In this document: positions 8,958 to 16,911 of the stretch, piece after piece
Numbering within the stretch: the first letter of the stretch is position 1
Layout: each line of letters starts with the position of its first letter
Assembly: GCA_019239895.1 (NCBI GenBank)
Contig: JAFAZH010000004.1
Coordinates: forward strand, 372,001 to 436,000
Source: Abditibacteriaceae bacterium
Lineage (GTDB): Bacteria; Armatimonadota; Abditibacteriia; Abditibacteriales; Abditibacteriaceae
DNA: 64,000 nucleotides
Direction: 5' to 3'
Made by a program: the position numbers and the translations under genes
The notes under the pieces: model-generated
The model's database searches: none
Told to the model about the DNA's origin: nothing
The model's input: only the letters and a program-made list of their open reading frames with translations

Positions 8958-10133
8958 TTATACACGAAAGAAGAAGTGACGCGCCCACCTTGATATGGAT
9001 GTTCTTCTGTCTGTTGGCTGAAATCGTTCTTTAAGATGTAGTAAGTAAATGGAAGGCCCCACCTGTTTTTTGGCTTCTTTTTGTTTGCCTTGAAAGACAG
9101 CGTACGTACTCACGGCCAGGGCACCTATAAAAGCCGATGTAGGCTCTAATGTTAGTCCAATAGCGGGTAAGCCTTTTGTTACACAAGCACTAGGAGATAC
9201 GAATATTAATGTCCTTACAGTTTCCTTCTTAAGAGTAGCAAAGTAGGCTTCTAAGCTATTTAAGTGTCGTTCTATTTTCGCTTGATAGGCTCTCTTTAAT
9301 GCTTCTTGGAATTTTGATTCATCCTGTGAAGCTGCTTTAATCAGTGACTGATCTTGAACAAACGCCTCTACATTATCTCGGAAATGCCGCATAGCATCTT
9401 TATGTTCTTTGCGGAAATGAATAATTTCATCCACAGATAATGTCTCGATGTCTCTGGGGATAACTGTTTCGATTGCAAACATTGCAACTTGCACCACATC
9501 ACCACCCATTGTACCGGAGGGTTGATTCTTCTTTTGAAGACTTCGTTTTGAGGGAAGTAGTGCCTCAGCTATATGCTCTACGGTATCCCCCATTAAGGCA
9601 TAATGGTGTAATGGATTGTCTGTGACTGGTTGATAGTTCCCTCTTGCCATCTCATTAGCCAGAGCGGTCATATAAACTCCAGCTAATTGATGATGCATTT
9701 TTAGAACCTCACCGTAGTCGTCTGGAGAGGCTAACCCAGTGTCTGTGAAGGCTTGTCGTAATCTTGTCGGCATCTTACCATAATAAACTTCTACGATGTT
9801 AGAATCTCTAACAGCGTGCCCTCTATAAAGTTCTGATGGATGTAATTTCCGCCTATCCTTCTTGATTGCGTAGCGCCTGAGAAGAGGCTGCTCATAATCT
9901 TGGAGCAGTTTTAAAAATTTTTCTCCAACATTATCTGCTGCGTTGTGAGGTCTCTCATCTAAAATAAAGCCAGCTTTGTATTTAAGGGCACTAACTGTGT
10001 CTGAGTCGCGGGGAAAATCATGAGGAGGCACTATTCTAGCCATTTGATCCCAATATAGGGCCGCACGCTTAAGCCAGGCTTCATTCCTAAAGTGAATGAA
10101 CGGATAATATAATCCATTAACATCCTTATTCAT
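8958..10133 (-). CDS. DUF6236 family protein
   Basis: 391 residues. The start ATG 10133 is backed by a strong GGGAGGTG ribosome site. The opening NGLYYPFIHFRNEAWLKRAALYWDQMARIVPPHD matches the DUF6236 family, whose members occur scattered in bacterial accessory regions; no function is established. The middle (about residues 240-310) is helical and charged (FRKEHKDAMRHFRDNVEAFVQDQ...ALKRAYQAKIERHLNSLEAYFATLKKETV). A hydrophobic patch at about 315-350 (LIFVSPSACVTKGLPAIGLTLEPTSAFIGALAVSTYAVF) could be one membrane segment. Base composition is visibly more AT-rich than the chromosomal genes on either side, fitting acquisition as a cassette. Confidence 0.75.
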   Translation of the reverse strand: MNKDVNGLYYPFIHFRNEAWLKRAALYWDQMARIVPPHDFPRDSDTVSALKYKAGFILDERPHNAADNVGEKFLKLLQDYEQPLLRRYAIKKDRRKLHPSELYRGHAVRDSNIVEVYYGKMPTRLRQAFTDTGLASPDDYGEVLKMHHQLAGVYMTALANEMARGNYQPVTDNPLHHYALMGDTVEHIAEALLPSKRSLQKKNQPSGTMGGDVVQVAMFAIETVIPRDIETLSVDEIIHFRKEHKDAMRHFRDNVEAFVQDQSLIKAASQDESKFQEALKRAYQAKIERHLNSLEAYFATLKKETVRTLIFVSPSACVTKGLPAIGLTLEPTSAFIGALAVSTYAVFQGKQKEAKKQVGPSIYLLHLKERFQPTDRRTSISRWARHFFFRV

Positions 10134-10151
10134 ATGGCACCTCCCTATTTT

Positions 10152-10218
10152 GGCTCAGTATCGCATAGCGAATGGCATTTAGGCAAGAGATAGGGTATTG
10201 TGCAGCGCCTTGTTAGCC
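10152..10218 (-). repeat. attC-like site (partly decayed)
   Basis: In gene orientation it opens GGCTAACAAGGCGCTGCA, the commonest attC opening; the other end (rc of GGCTCAG at 10152-10158) has lost the GTT core. It lies between the stop of the membrane coiled-coil gene (10226) and the DUF6236 gene. Confidence 0.5.
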
Positions 10219-10225
10219 CGTTGTA

Positions 10226-10903
10226 TTAACCATTGATTTGCAGATCTGCTTTGGCCACGTTTACGATTTCATCATACGCTATGTAGGCGGCACGAATCTC
10301 GTTATCCAGATGCAGGCTCCAAGATGTGGCCTCAGCGGAAATTTCTGCGTAATCAGCTCCACTATCCTCTAACTGCTTGATTCGTAATTTCTCAGCGTTC
10401 AAAAAAGTATTGATTGTTTCTAGTGCTTCACTGCTTAAAAATAGGACTCCGGTGTGGTGAATTAGATTTTCTATTTCTTGACTTGCTATACGATTACGTT
10501 CTAACATATCGTTTGTAAAGTTGTCTCTCTCCTCGTCGCTTCCTTTGAATTCTCTTGTTTCAGCTTTAATGACTTGCGACAGTGTGTATTTGGCTTCTGA
10601 TAGATTCTTTAGAAGTGCCGTGTACAGATCGCGTCGTAATTCCCATCGCTGCTGCTCAACCCAAACGCCTTTTGTTATTTCTGTTTGAATTGCAGTAGTG
10701 AGTCGCGTGGTTTCTTGAAGCTGGGATTTCACCTTCTCGAAATCGTCTTGAATTGCTCGCAACTCTCCTCGTTTGTTCCCGTAAGCGCCGAAATACCCGC
10801 CAGCAATACTGCCCAGGAATGCAAAAATGAATGCGAGAATGTGGAACATCCACCCGCCACCAGACAGCAGCTTCGCCAAGTTATGGGTTAGTTCGGTGTC
10901 CAT
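10226..10903 (-). CDS. Membrane-anchored coiled-coil protein of unknown function
   Basis: About 225 residues from ATG 10903; an upstream GTG at 10945 abuts the neighbouring attC-like site and is less likely. One transmembrane helix at about residues 16-38 (MFHILAFIFAFLGSIAGGYFGAYG) with glycine zipper spacing, then a long helical cytoplasmic part: KRGELRAIQDDFEKVKSQLQETTRLTTAIQTEITKG is a coiled coil, and residues 75-225 continue as charged helices. I do not recognise a family. AT-rich relative to the chromosome and held between attC-like sites, so likely cassette cargo. Confidence 0.65.
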   Translation of the reverse strand: MDTELTHNLAKLLSGGGWMFHILAFIFAFLGSIAGGYFGAYGNKRGELRAIQDDFEKVKSQLQETTRLTTAIQTEITKGVWVEQQRWELRRDLYTALLKNLSEAKYTLSQVIKAETREFKGSDEERDNFTNDMLERNRIASQEIENLIHHTGVLFLSSEALETINTFLNAEKLRIKQLEDSGADYAEISAEATSWSLHLDNEIRAAYIAYDEIVNVAKADLQING

Positions 10904-10949
10904 GTTCTTGATTATGACACTTTGATGGACGTGTAGGCTGCGCACGGCG

Positions 10950-11071
10950 GGCTAACAATATATTATGCCGCTCCGCCTCCTTGGAGCGGTACTTGTGGCT
11001 TTATAGGCTCACTAGGCCGCATTTTACGGGCTGTGGGGACAACTTGCAAGGGAGGGGAAACTGCGGCATAA
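10950..11071 (-). repeat. attC-like long palindrome
   Basis: Starts with GGCTAAC (10950-10956). TTATGCCGC (10963-10971) pairs exactly with GCGGCATAA (11063-11071), and an inner hairpin pairs CCGCTCC with GGAGCGG. About 120 bp, the size of the longer attC sites. The second conserved core is not clear, so this is the least certain of the set apart from the one near 7.5 kb. Confidence 0.45.
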
Positions 11072-11106
11072 CACCGCTATAGGCGATAATTGCTGCTGCA
11101 CTCACT

Positions 11107-11268
11107 CTAATCCACTTCCACCGTGACGCTGTGTTGCTCTATTTCTCTCGCCTTAGCTTTATGGGATTCTTCATTGGCGTTCTGTGAGCAGGCCATTCGT
11201 TCTGTGAGCAGGCCATTCAGGTAGAGCCATATGAAACAGATAGCCATCAGTATTAAGAAGACATCCAT
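11107..11268 (-). CDS. Small membrane ORF with internal 20-bp duplication
   Basis: 53 codons, ATG 11268 to TAG 11107. MDVFLILMAICFIWLYLNGLLTE is a possible transmembrane helix, followed by a charged tail ending SVTVEVD. The start lies 7 bases after the stop of the next ORF upstream, so the two would be translated together. A direct 20-bp tandem repeat lies within it (11179-11218); as 20 is not a multiple of three, the duplication changed the reading frame of everything after it. No family recognised. Confidence 0.35.
   Translation of the reverse strand: MDVFLILMAICFIWLYLNGLLTERMACSQNANEESHKAKAREIEQHSVTVEVD
11179..11218. repeat. Two tandem copies of a 20-bp unit
   Basis: GTTCTGTGAGCAGGCCATTC occurs twice head to tail without mismatch. 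It probably reflects recent slippage or duplication inside the small ORF. Confidence 0.9.
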
Positions 11269-11274
11269 AGTTCT

Positions 11275-11463
11275 CTATTCCACCACCTGATAGCCGCCGC
11301 TGTCGGATAGGGTTTCTATGGTTACGCTTTCCGCTTTGAGCTTTTCTTCTTGGGCTTGCAATACCTTTTCATACCTGACCTTGGTCTGGCGATAAAGTTC
11401 ACGAATCAGACAGCAAGACAAATAGGCCCGGAGGAAGCCAAGCTGACACCATCGGCCCAGCAT
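11275..11463 (-). CDS. Small unknown ORF
   Basis: 62 codons from ATG 11463. A hydrophobic, cysteine-containing first half (CQLGFLRAYLSCCLI) is followed by a helical charged part (YRQTKVRYEKVLQAQEEKLKAESVTIETL). The tail KAESVTIE resembles the end of the next small ORF. No ribosome site seen. The frame continues upstream without another start (LYWWFDLWL), so the real N-terminus may differ. Unknown function; it would be the first gene of a two-ORF cassette. Confidence 0.35.
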   Translation of the reverse strand: MLGRWCQLGFLRAYLSCCLIRELYRQTKVRYEKVLQAQEEKLKAESVTIETLSDSGGYQVVE

Positions 11464-11501
11464 CAGCCATAAATCAAACCACCAGTAAAGTTCATAAGAG
11501 C

Positions 11502-11591
11502 GCCTAACAAAACCGCAGAGTCACGTCATGTTGAGCGCAGCGAAACATGACGGATGGCTCTTGCGCCATACCTTAATGCCTTTTGTTAGGG
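11502..11591 (-). repeat. attC-like site downstream of FAD oxidase gene
   Basis: Ten-base perfect terminal inverted repeats: CCTAACAAAA (11503-11512) and TTTTGTTAGG (11581-11590). An inner arm CGCAGAGTC pairs with GGCTCTTGCG with one extra A, and the tip is a 9-bp hairpin (CGTCATGTT / AACATGACG) of the type seen in other intergenic repeats here. Ends fit GCCTAAC / GTTAGG. Confidence 0.55.
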
Positions 11592-11631
11592 TCTCTAAAG
11601 ACTCGTCTTCAAGACTAAACATATTTCATTT

Positions 11632-12792
11632 CTACCCTACCCCTGGCGTGATTAATCGCTGTGGCGCAAAAAGAGCGGTAGGATGCCTGGTAGCTCCTTC
11701 CATAACCAAGTCAGCCAGAATTTCACCCACCACACTGGCGAATTTAAAGCCGTGCCCGGAAAAACCAGCGGCAATAGCGACCTGTGGGTGCTGAGGGTGC
11801 AGCGCGATAACAAAATGTTGGTCTGGTGTATTCGTATACATGCAGGTTACGGCGTTCAGGCAAACACTATTCAAGGCCGGGATGCGAGAGGCCAGATAGC
11901 TTCGCATTCTTTCTATTTCGGTCGCATCCACTTCGCGGTCTATGGCATTCGGCGTGCAAGGCGTGCCAAAGGTGTGAAAGGCCACTTTGACACCACCTTG
12001 TGGCCCATTGTGCGCGGGAAAACCGTAAAAATACGCCCCATCAGCGCAATCCCAGATATAGATAGGAAAATGGCCGACACTAAATGGCTCAACCCCACCC
12101 AGGGGATCAAACCAATACATCACTTGCCGTTGCACTTCGAGAGGCAGCCCCAGGCTGGATAAAACTTCTGGTGCCCAGGCACCTGGAGCAATCACTAACC
12201 GCCCTGCTTCATAAGTGCCCTGTGCCGTCGTCACGCGCACTCCGTCACCCGATGGCGCGGCAGTCCACGCCGTGACGGGTTCTTCAAAGTGCAATATCGC
12301 GCCCAGTTGCTCCGCCCGTTGCAGATAGGAACGCACCGCCGCTTCCGGGTGCACGAAACCCGCCTGCTCTTCATAAAGCGCCACCACTTGAGCATCCGGT
12401 TGCAGCGGTGGGAAGCGGCGCTTTATCTCGGATGCATCCCAGATTTCATGCGGCAAATTGTGTTCTTGGGCGCTACGGATACTGCCTAAGATTACTTCAC
12501 TGTTTGGTGGGCCAAGCATCAAGCCGCCAGTAATCGTTAGTAACTCTTGCCCCACTTCACGCTCAAGCTGCTTCCATAATTCATAAGCGCGCAGCAGGAG
12601 CGGCACATAAGCCGGGTCTTCAAAATAAGCCTGGCGGATAATGCGCGATTGGCCATGACTTGATCCCCAATGATGCACCGGAGTGTGCCGCTCTAAGCCT
12701 AAGACGCGCTGGCCCCGTGACGCCAACTGATAAGCCGCCGCACTTCCCATGCCGCCCAGACCAATAACAATCACATCATAAACTTGTGCCAT
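11632..12792 (-). CDS. solA: FAD-dependent amine oxidase, N-methyltryptophan/sarcosine oxidase type
   Basis: 386 residues. N-terminal FAD fold: YDVIVIGLGGMGSAAAYQLASRGQRVLGLER (GxGxxG plus Glu at the end of strand two). HHWGSSHGQSRIIRQAY is the diagnostic block of monomeric sarcosine / N-methyl-L-tryptophan oxidases. CMYTNTPDQHFVI near residue 308 holds the Cys that carries covalent FAD in this group, and GFSGHGFKFASVVGE closes the flavin site. These enzymes demethylate N-methyl amino acids with O2, giving formaldehyde and H2O2. The exact amine is not predictable. Its start lies back to back with the downstream amidohydrolase region. Confidence 0.85.
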   Translation of the reverse strand: MAQVYDVIVIGLGGMGSAAAYQLASRGQRVLGLERHTPVHHWGSSHGQSRIIRQAYFEDPAYVPLLLRAYELWKQLEREVGQELLTITGGLMLGPPNSEVILGSIRSAQEHNLPHEIWDASEIKRRFPPLQPDAQVVALYEEQAGFVHPEAAVRSYLQRAEQLGAILHFEEPVTAWTAAPSGDGVRVTTAQGTYEAGRLVIAPGAWAPEVLSSLGLPLEVQRQVMYWFDPLGGVEPFSVGHFPIYIWDCADGAYFYGFPAHNGPQGGVKVAFHTFGTPCTPNAIDREVDATEIERMRSYLASRIPALNSVCLNAVTCMYTNTPDQHFVIALHPQHPQVAIAAGFSGHGFKFASVVGEILADLVMEGATRHPTALFAPQRLITPGVG

Positions 12793-12882
12793 AAGCTAAC
12801 CCTATTTTCTCATAAAAGAGTCCTGTTGCGGCCAGCTACAGGCTCAAGAGTTAAAATAATAGAGCAGAACAGAGAATGCCTT

Positions 12883-14268
12883 ATGCTGCATCAACGCCAC
12901 CGCTTAGTGTGCGCCTTTTTATGGCTTGGCCTGTGTTATAGCATGGGTTGGTGCATTACGCCTCGCGTTGCTGCTACCCAAGTTGACGCTCCCCAAGGAA
13001 ACCACTTCATGCCTGTAGTCGCTCGCTTCCATGATTTTGCTCCTCTAACCTCTACTGAACACCGGCCCGACGGCTGGACAACCTGGTCGCCACGCCCTGA
13101 AATTGCACCCCACTTTGCTATCAATCCCACTGGCGGCCTGCATGGGCACGGTGCCCTGGAAATGGGCGGCAACAACAATGCGGCAGCTTATGGGTCGTGG
13201 CGTCGGCGCATTGAGGGCATCGTTGGGGGCCGCACCTACCATTTTATTGCCTACTATCACACCAAAAATGTTGCTTATCCCCGCCGTTGCGTGTCGGCGC
13301 AGCTTGATTGGCTGGATGAGAAGGATCAGAGGGTAAGCCCGCCCGATTATGCACTGGACATAAGCAAGAGCGGCGACTGGACGAAAATGGAATACGTCGT
13401 GCCAGCGCCGCCAGCAGCCCGCGCTGTTGTTATTGATCTTAGCTTTGGGTGGTCTCCCAAGGGCACTGTCTTATGGGATGATATTCAACTATTAGAAGAA
13501 CCTTCTCCGCCGCATCGAACCGTGCGGGCGGTCACGATTTACCACCGGCCCCGCGACACCAAATCGGCAGCCGCCAGTGTGGAAGAATTTTGCCGTCTTA
13601 TTGAAGAATCAGCGGCGCAGCGCCCAGACATTATTTGCCTGCCCGAAGGCATGACAGTTGTTGGCACTGGCAAAACTTATGAGGAAGTGAGTGAGCCAGT
13701 TCCAGGGCCAACTACCCAGAAATTAGGAGCATTAGCCAGGAAGTTACATACCTACATTGTCGCTGGCCTCTATGAAAGAGTTGGGGCCACGATTTATAAC
13801 ACTGCGGTGTTAATTGGGCGGCAGGGTGAAGTGGTAGGCACTTATCGCAAAACGCACCTGCCCCGGGAGGAGGTTGAAGCCGGACTCTCGCCCGGTGATG
13901 CTTACCCCGTTTTCAATACGGATTTTGGCAAAGTGGGCCTGCTGATTTGTTGGGACGTGCAGTTTCCTGAACCAGCGCGAGCCTTAGCCCTCAAAGGGGC
14001 CGAAGTCATACTACTGCCCATCTGGGGCGGCAACGAAGTTCTAGCCCGCGCTCGCGCCATTGAGAATCACGTTTACCTGGTTACCTCCAGCTACGACATG
14101 AAAACTTTTATCGTAGACCCAACCGGGGAAGTGCTGAGTGAAGCCACGCCTGAACACGCCATTGCAGTGGCCGAACTTCCCTTAGACAAGGTCATAGAGC
14201 AGCCATGGTTAGGCAATATGAAGACTCGCACCTGGAAAGAACGACGCCCTGACATTCCACTACCATAG
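12883..14268 (+). CDS. Secreted carbon-nitrogen hydrolase (nitrilase superfamily) with N-terminal beta domain
   Basis: 461 residues from ATG 12883, chosen because a signal peptide follows (HRLVCAFLWLGLCYSMGWCI); the frame is open further upstream into the divergent gene's start. Residues about 40-200 look like a galactose-binding-like beta sandwich (RRIEGIVGGRTYHFIAYYHTKN...WDDIQLLEE). From about residue 210 it is a CN hydrolase with the triad: LPEG (Glu), YRKTHLP (Lys) and GLLICWDVQFPEPARAL (Cys). It cleaves a C-N bond of an amide or carbamoyl compound outside the cytoplasm; the substrate is unknown. The fusion of a putative carbohydrate-binding domain to a nitrilase suggests an amide of a sugar or glycan. 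Confidence 0.82.
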   Translation: MLHQRHRLVCAFLWLGLCYSMGWCITPRVAATQVDAPQGNHFMPVVARFHDFAPLTSTEHRPDGWTTWSPRPEIAPHFAINPTGGLHGHGALEMGGNNNAAAYGSWRRRIEGIVGGRTYHFIAYYHTKNVAYPRRCVSAQLDWLDEKDQRVSPPDYALDISKSGDWTKMEYVVPAPPAARAVVIDLSFGWSPKGTVLWDDIQLLEEPSPPHRTVRAVTIYHRPRDTKSAAASVEEFCRLIEESAAQRPDIICLPEGMTVVGTGKTYEEVSEPVPGPTTQKLGALARKLHTYIVAGLYERVGATIYNTAVLIGRQGEVVGTYRKTHLPREEVEAGLSPGDAYPVFNTDFGKVGLLICWDVQFPEPARALALKGAEVILLPIWGGNEVLARARAIENHVYLVTSSYDMKTFIVDPTGEVLSEATPEHAIAVAELPLDKVIEQPWLGNMKTRTWKERRPDIPLP

Positions 14269-14285
14269 AGAAATAGTGAGCGTAG

Positions 14286-14424
14286 GCCGGGGCTATAAAA
14301 GCCCCGGCAGGAAGGCCGTTGGCCAAGCGTCCGTTGGACGCATCACGATGAAGTCTTTAATGAGAGTACCGTCCGAGAGGACGGTCGGCTTTAGCCTTCC
14401 TGCCGGGGCTTTTATAGCCCCGGC
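14286..14424. repeat. Inverted-repeat element with 31-bp perfect arms between convergent genes
   Basis: Arms 14286-14316 and 14394-14424 are exact reverse complements over 31 bases (GCCGGGGCTATAAAAGCCCC...). Each arm is itself a hairpin. The 77-bp centre holds a further hairpin, ACCGTCC-GAGA-GGACGGT. It separates two convergent genes and could stop transcription from both sides. No open frame inside. Confidence 0.85.
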
Positions 14425-14430
14425 TAAATT

Positions 14431-16827
14431 CTAAGCAGCGCGTTGCTGTTCACCCATTAGCGCATCCCGCCGCTCAAATGACATGGCATCGGCGTAGCAG
14501 CAAAGGGCGTTCTCTAGTGGTTGCAGTAATTCGCCGCGCTCGCTGCCCAACACATTATAAAGCGCGCGAGGTGCGTTAAGGCCCATAGCCCATGCCGGGC
14601 GCGGCTCGATACGGCTGGCATCAATACCGGCTAACGCAGCAGCCTGTTGCACCCATTCCACCCAGGTCACAGCGCCAGGGCTACTCAAATGCCACAAACC
14701 GCTCTCGCCATCAATGAGCAAGTCGAGACTGGCCTGCACTAAGTCCGGCACATAGGTGGGCGAAATAACAGCGTCCTCGGCTAAGGCCAGGGGATGTCCT
14801 GCCGCCAGGGTGCGCAGGGCATAGGTCAAGAAATTCCGCTCATCCCAGGGGCCAAAGAGTGCGCCCATACGAATGATAAGGGCTGCCGGTAGAGTTGCTA
14901 AGACCATTTGTTCCGCTTCAGCTTGGCTGCGTCCATAAACATTGAGGGGAGCGACCGCATCGCTTTCCACATAAGACTTACTCTGCGCACCATCAAAAAC
15001 TTGATCGGAAGAAAAAGTCATTAATTGTATGCCGCGTTGCGCACTGGCATTGGCCAGAATCGTAGCGCCCTGGGTGTTGGCGCGTAAGCAGTTATGTGGA
15101 TAGCGTTGGGCACTTTCAATGTTGATGTAACCGGCGGCATTGATGATAGCCCACGGTTTTAGTTCATCTAATCTTGCTGCAACAGCCGCCGCATCCGCAA
15201 TATCGAGTTCCCGATGCGTTAAAGCGCAGTGTGGCAGCCCCCGCAAATTACACAGTCGCACCAGGGCACTACCCAGCGTCCCGGCGGCTCCCGTAATGAG
15301 CAAGGGTTGAGCCGCACGCGACTTAGCGCGAGCTTTGCTACGCGGCACCAGGGACAGAAAAGCTGTCGTCAGTTTGCTTTCCAGTGTAGGCAATAGCTTG
15401 CCCGTTGGAGGCGAAGCTGTTGAGACCGCTGCGGTGAGCGTTGCGTGCGGCTCACGCGACAGCGCGTGTTGTTCACGCGACAGCGGTGGGTAAAGTAAGC
15501 GTTCAGGACGCTGCCACCAGCCCGGCACAGATAGCACTGGATGCTGATAATTGCGGCCCTGCCCCAATTCGCGCAGCATACGGGCAATGGCCGTGGGTCG
15601 TGGATTGGGGCCACGCAGATCAAAGGCCCCTGGCTCATACAGACCACTGTTGCAGGTAACAAGCGTATCCCAATCATGGGCACCTAAAAGCGCCCATGCT
15701 GTAACCGCTTTTATATCTAAACCATCGTGGCTCAATTGATGTGCGGTCTGCCACACTTCCATAATCCAGCGCATTTGCTCTTCACGCGTGCAACCGAGGT
15801 GGGCTTCGGTCATAGCTATCGGCAAGCCATAGCGTTCCCAGGTCTCACGGGCAATGCCGTCTAAACCAATTAAGCCTTCTGCGCACACTCGCACGGCGGC
15901 GACATCGGCATATTGGTGGCGCTCATTGCCTCCATGTTCATGGGGCGCATAGTGTTCCAGACGGTCATCGAGAAAACGCTCACTGCTAACATAATAATCA
16001 ATGCCGATAACATCTGGGGGGCACGGTTCATCGAGAAAGACTTCCAGTTCCTCTGTGGCAATGCCCATCGCATGGAAGTAGTCCCAGAGGGGATGATCGC
16101 GGTTGAGGCGGCCACAGAGCAAATCGAATGTAAGCCAGCGGCGATGGTTCTCAAACTCGGCCTGGTAACTTAAAGGCGGAGTGCTATAGGCTTTACCAAT
16201 GTCTTCCGTTTGCACCAAGCGTGCCTTTGGATTGACCTGGCGGACAGCACGCATAGCCAGCACCACAGCACGGCACTCATTGAGCAGAATGCGGCAGAAT
16301 GTGGGGCCATCAAAGCCATGTGGATACCAGTGCCCATACAGGCCACAAAAGCGCGCTGTCGTGAGCGGCTCATTGATTGGTGTGTAGTCTTCTACCCACG
16401 GGTAACGCCGCGCCACAGACAACGCAAAACCGGCTAAGCCAGAAGGAAAATTGGGGTCGAGTAGATTGGTATAACGAGGGCCATTGCCATGATGGAGCAG
16501 GCCCGCAATTGGTTTGATGTTTAGCTCGCGCAGCCGCCCTAAACGCTCATCCGCCCAAACCCAATCTATGGCATCGGGTTGTTGCGGTGCGTGGCGCTCC
16601 CACAGGATAGGATAGCGCATCGCCTTAATGCCTAGTTCGGCAAATAAATCCAGGTCTTCGAGGCGGGTGGCATGTCCGCTGCGTTCGAGTTGATCGAAAT
16701 ATACGTCGCCGACGCGGTTAAAAGTGCATTCCACTCCACCCCACAGTTCCAGCACCTTTTCCTTGGAGCGAGTGTTAGATTGTCTAGACAACAATAAGGG
16801 TGAAGACTGCTTGCTCGTAGTTAGCAT
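14431..16827 (-). CDS. Fusion: GH1-like glycosidase plus RmlD-like sugar-nucleotide reductase
   Basis: 798 residues. Residues about 27-430 are GH1-like: WGGVECTFNRVGD at the start, YTPINEPLTTARFCGLYGHW (NEP acid/base) and PIAMTEAHLGC (TE nucleophile). Residues about 505-790 are an NAD(P)-binding RmlD/dTDP-4-dehydrorhamnose-reductase-like domain: LLITGAAGTLGSALVRLC, INAAGYINIESAQ, FSSDQVFDG and NVYGRSQAEAEQ. In the last block the usual YxxxK lysine is Gln, so reductase activity is doubtful. It is the last gene of a minus-strand trio with UDP-galactopyranose mutase and a glycosyltransferase, so a role in surface glycan synthesis or trimming is likely. An unstructured linker of about 60 residues joins the halves. 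Confidence 0.85.
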   Translation of the reverse strand: MLTTSKQSSPLLLSRQSNTRSKEKVLELWGGVECTFNRVGDVYFDQLERSGHATRLEDLDLFAELGIKAMRYPILWERHAPQQPDAIDWVWADERLGRLRELNIKPIAGLLHHGNGPRYTNLLDPNFPSGLAGFALSVARRYPWVEDYTPINEPLTTARFCGLYGHWYPHGFDGPTFCRILLNECRAVVLAMRAVRQVNPKARLVQTEDIGKAYSTPPLSYQAEFENHRRWLTFDLLCGRLNRDHPLWDYFHAMGIATEELEVFLDEPCPPDVIGIDYYVSSERFLDDRLEHYAPHEHGGNERHQYADVAAVRVCAEGLIGLDGIARETWERYGLPIAMTEAHLGCTREEQMRWIMEVWQTAHQLSHDGLDIKAVTAWALLGAHDWDTLVTCNSGLYEPGAFDLRGPNPRPTAIARMLRELGQGRNYQHPVLSVPGWWQRPERLLYPPLSREQHALSREPHATLTAAVSTASPPTGKLLPTLESKLTTAFLSLVPRSKARAKSRAAQPLLITGAAGTLGSALVRLCNLRGLPHCALTHRELDIADAAAVAARLDELKPWAIINAAGYINIESAQRYPHNCLRANTQGATILANASAQRGIQLMTFSSDQVFDGAQSKSYVESDAVAPLNVYGRSQAEAEQMVLATLPAALIIRMGALFGPWDERNFLTYALRTLAAGHPLALAEDAVISPTYVPDLVQASLDLLIDGESGLWHLSSPGAVTWVEWVQQAAALAGIDASRIEPRPAWAMGLNAPRALYNVLGSERGELLQPLENALCCYADAMSFERRDALMGEQQRAA

Positions 16828-16911
16828 CCGACAGTCATCCTTTAATGAAAAGTTAGCTCATTATAGCTCACTTTTCTTCATTCGTGTAACTTTATTCATT
16901 AGAGCAATCTT

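Noticed and set aside
7448-11591. Phage or transposon island instead of an integron
   Set aside because: No integrase, transposase or structural phage gene and no att direct repeats seen; the spacing of palindromes after each gene fits cassettes better.
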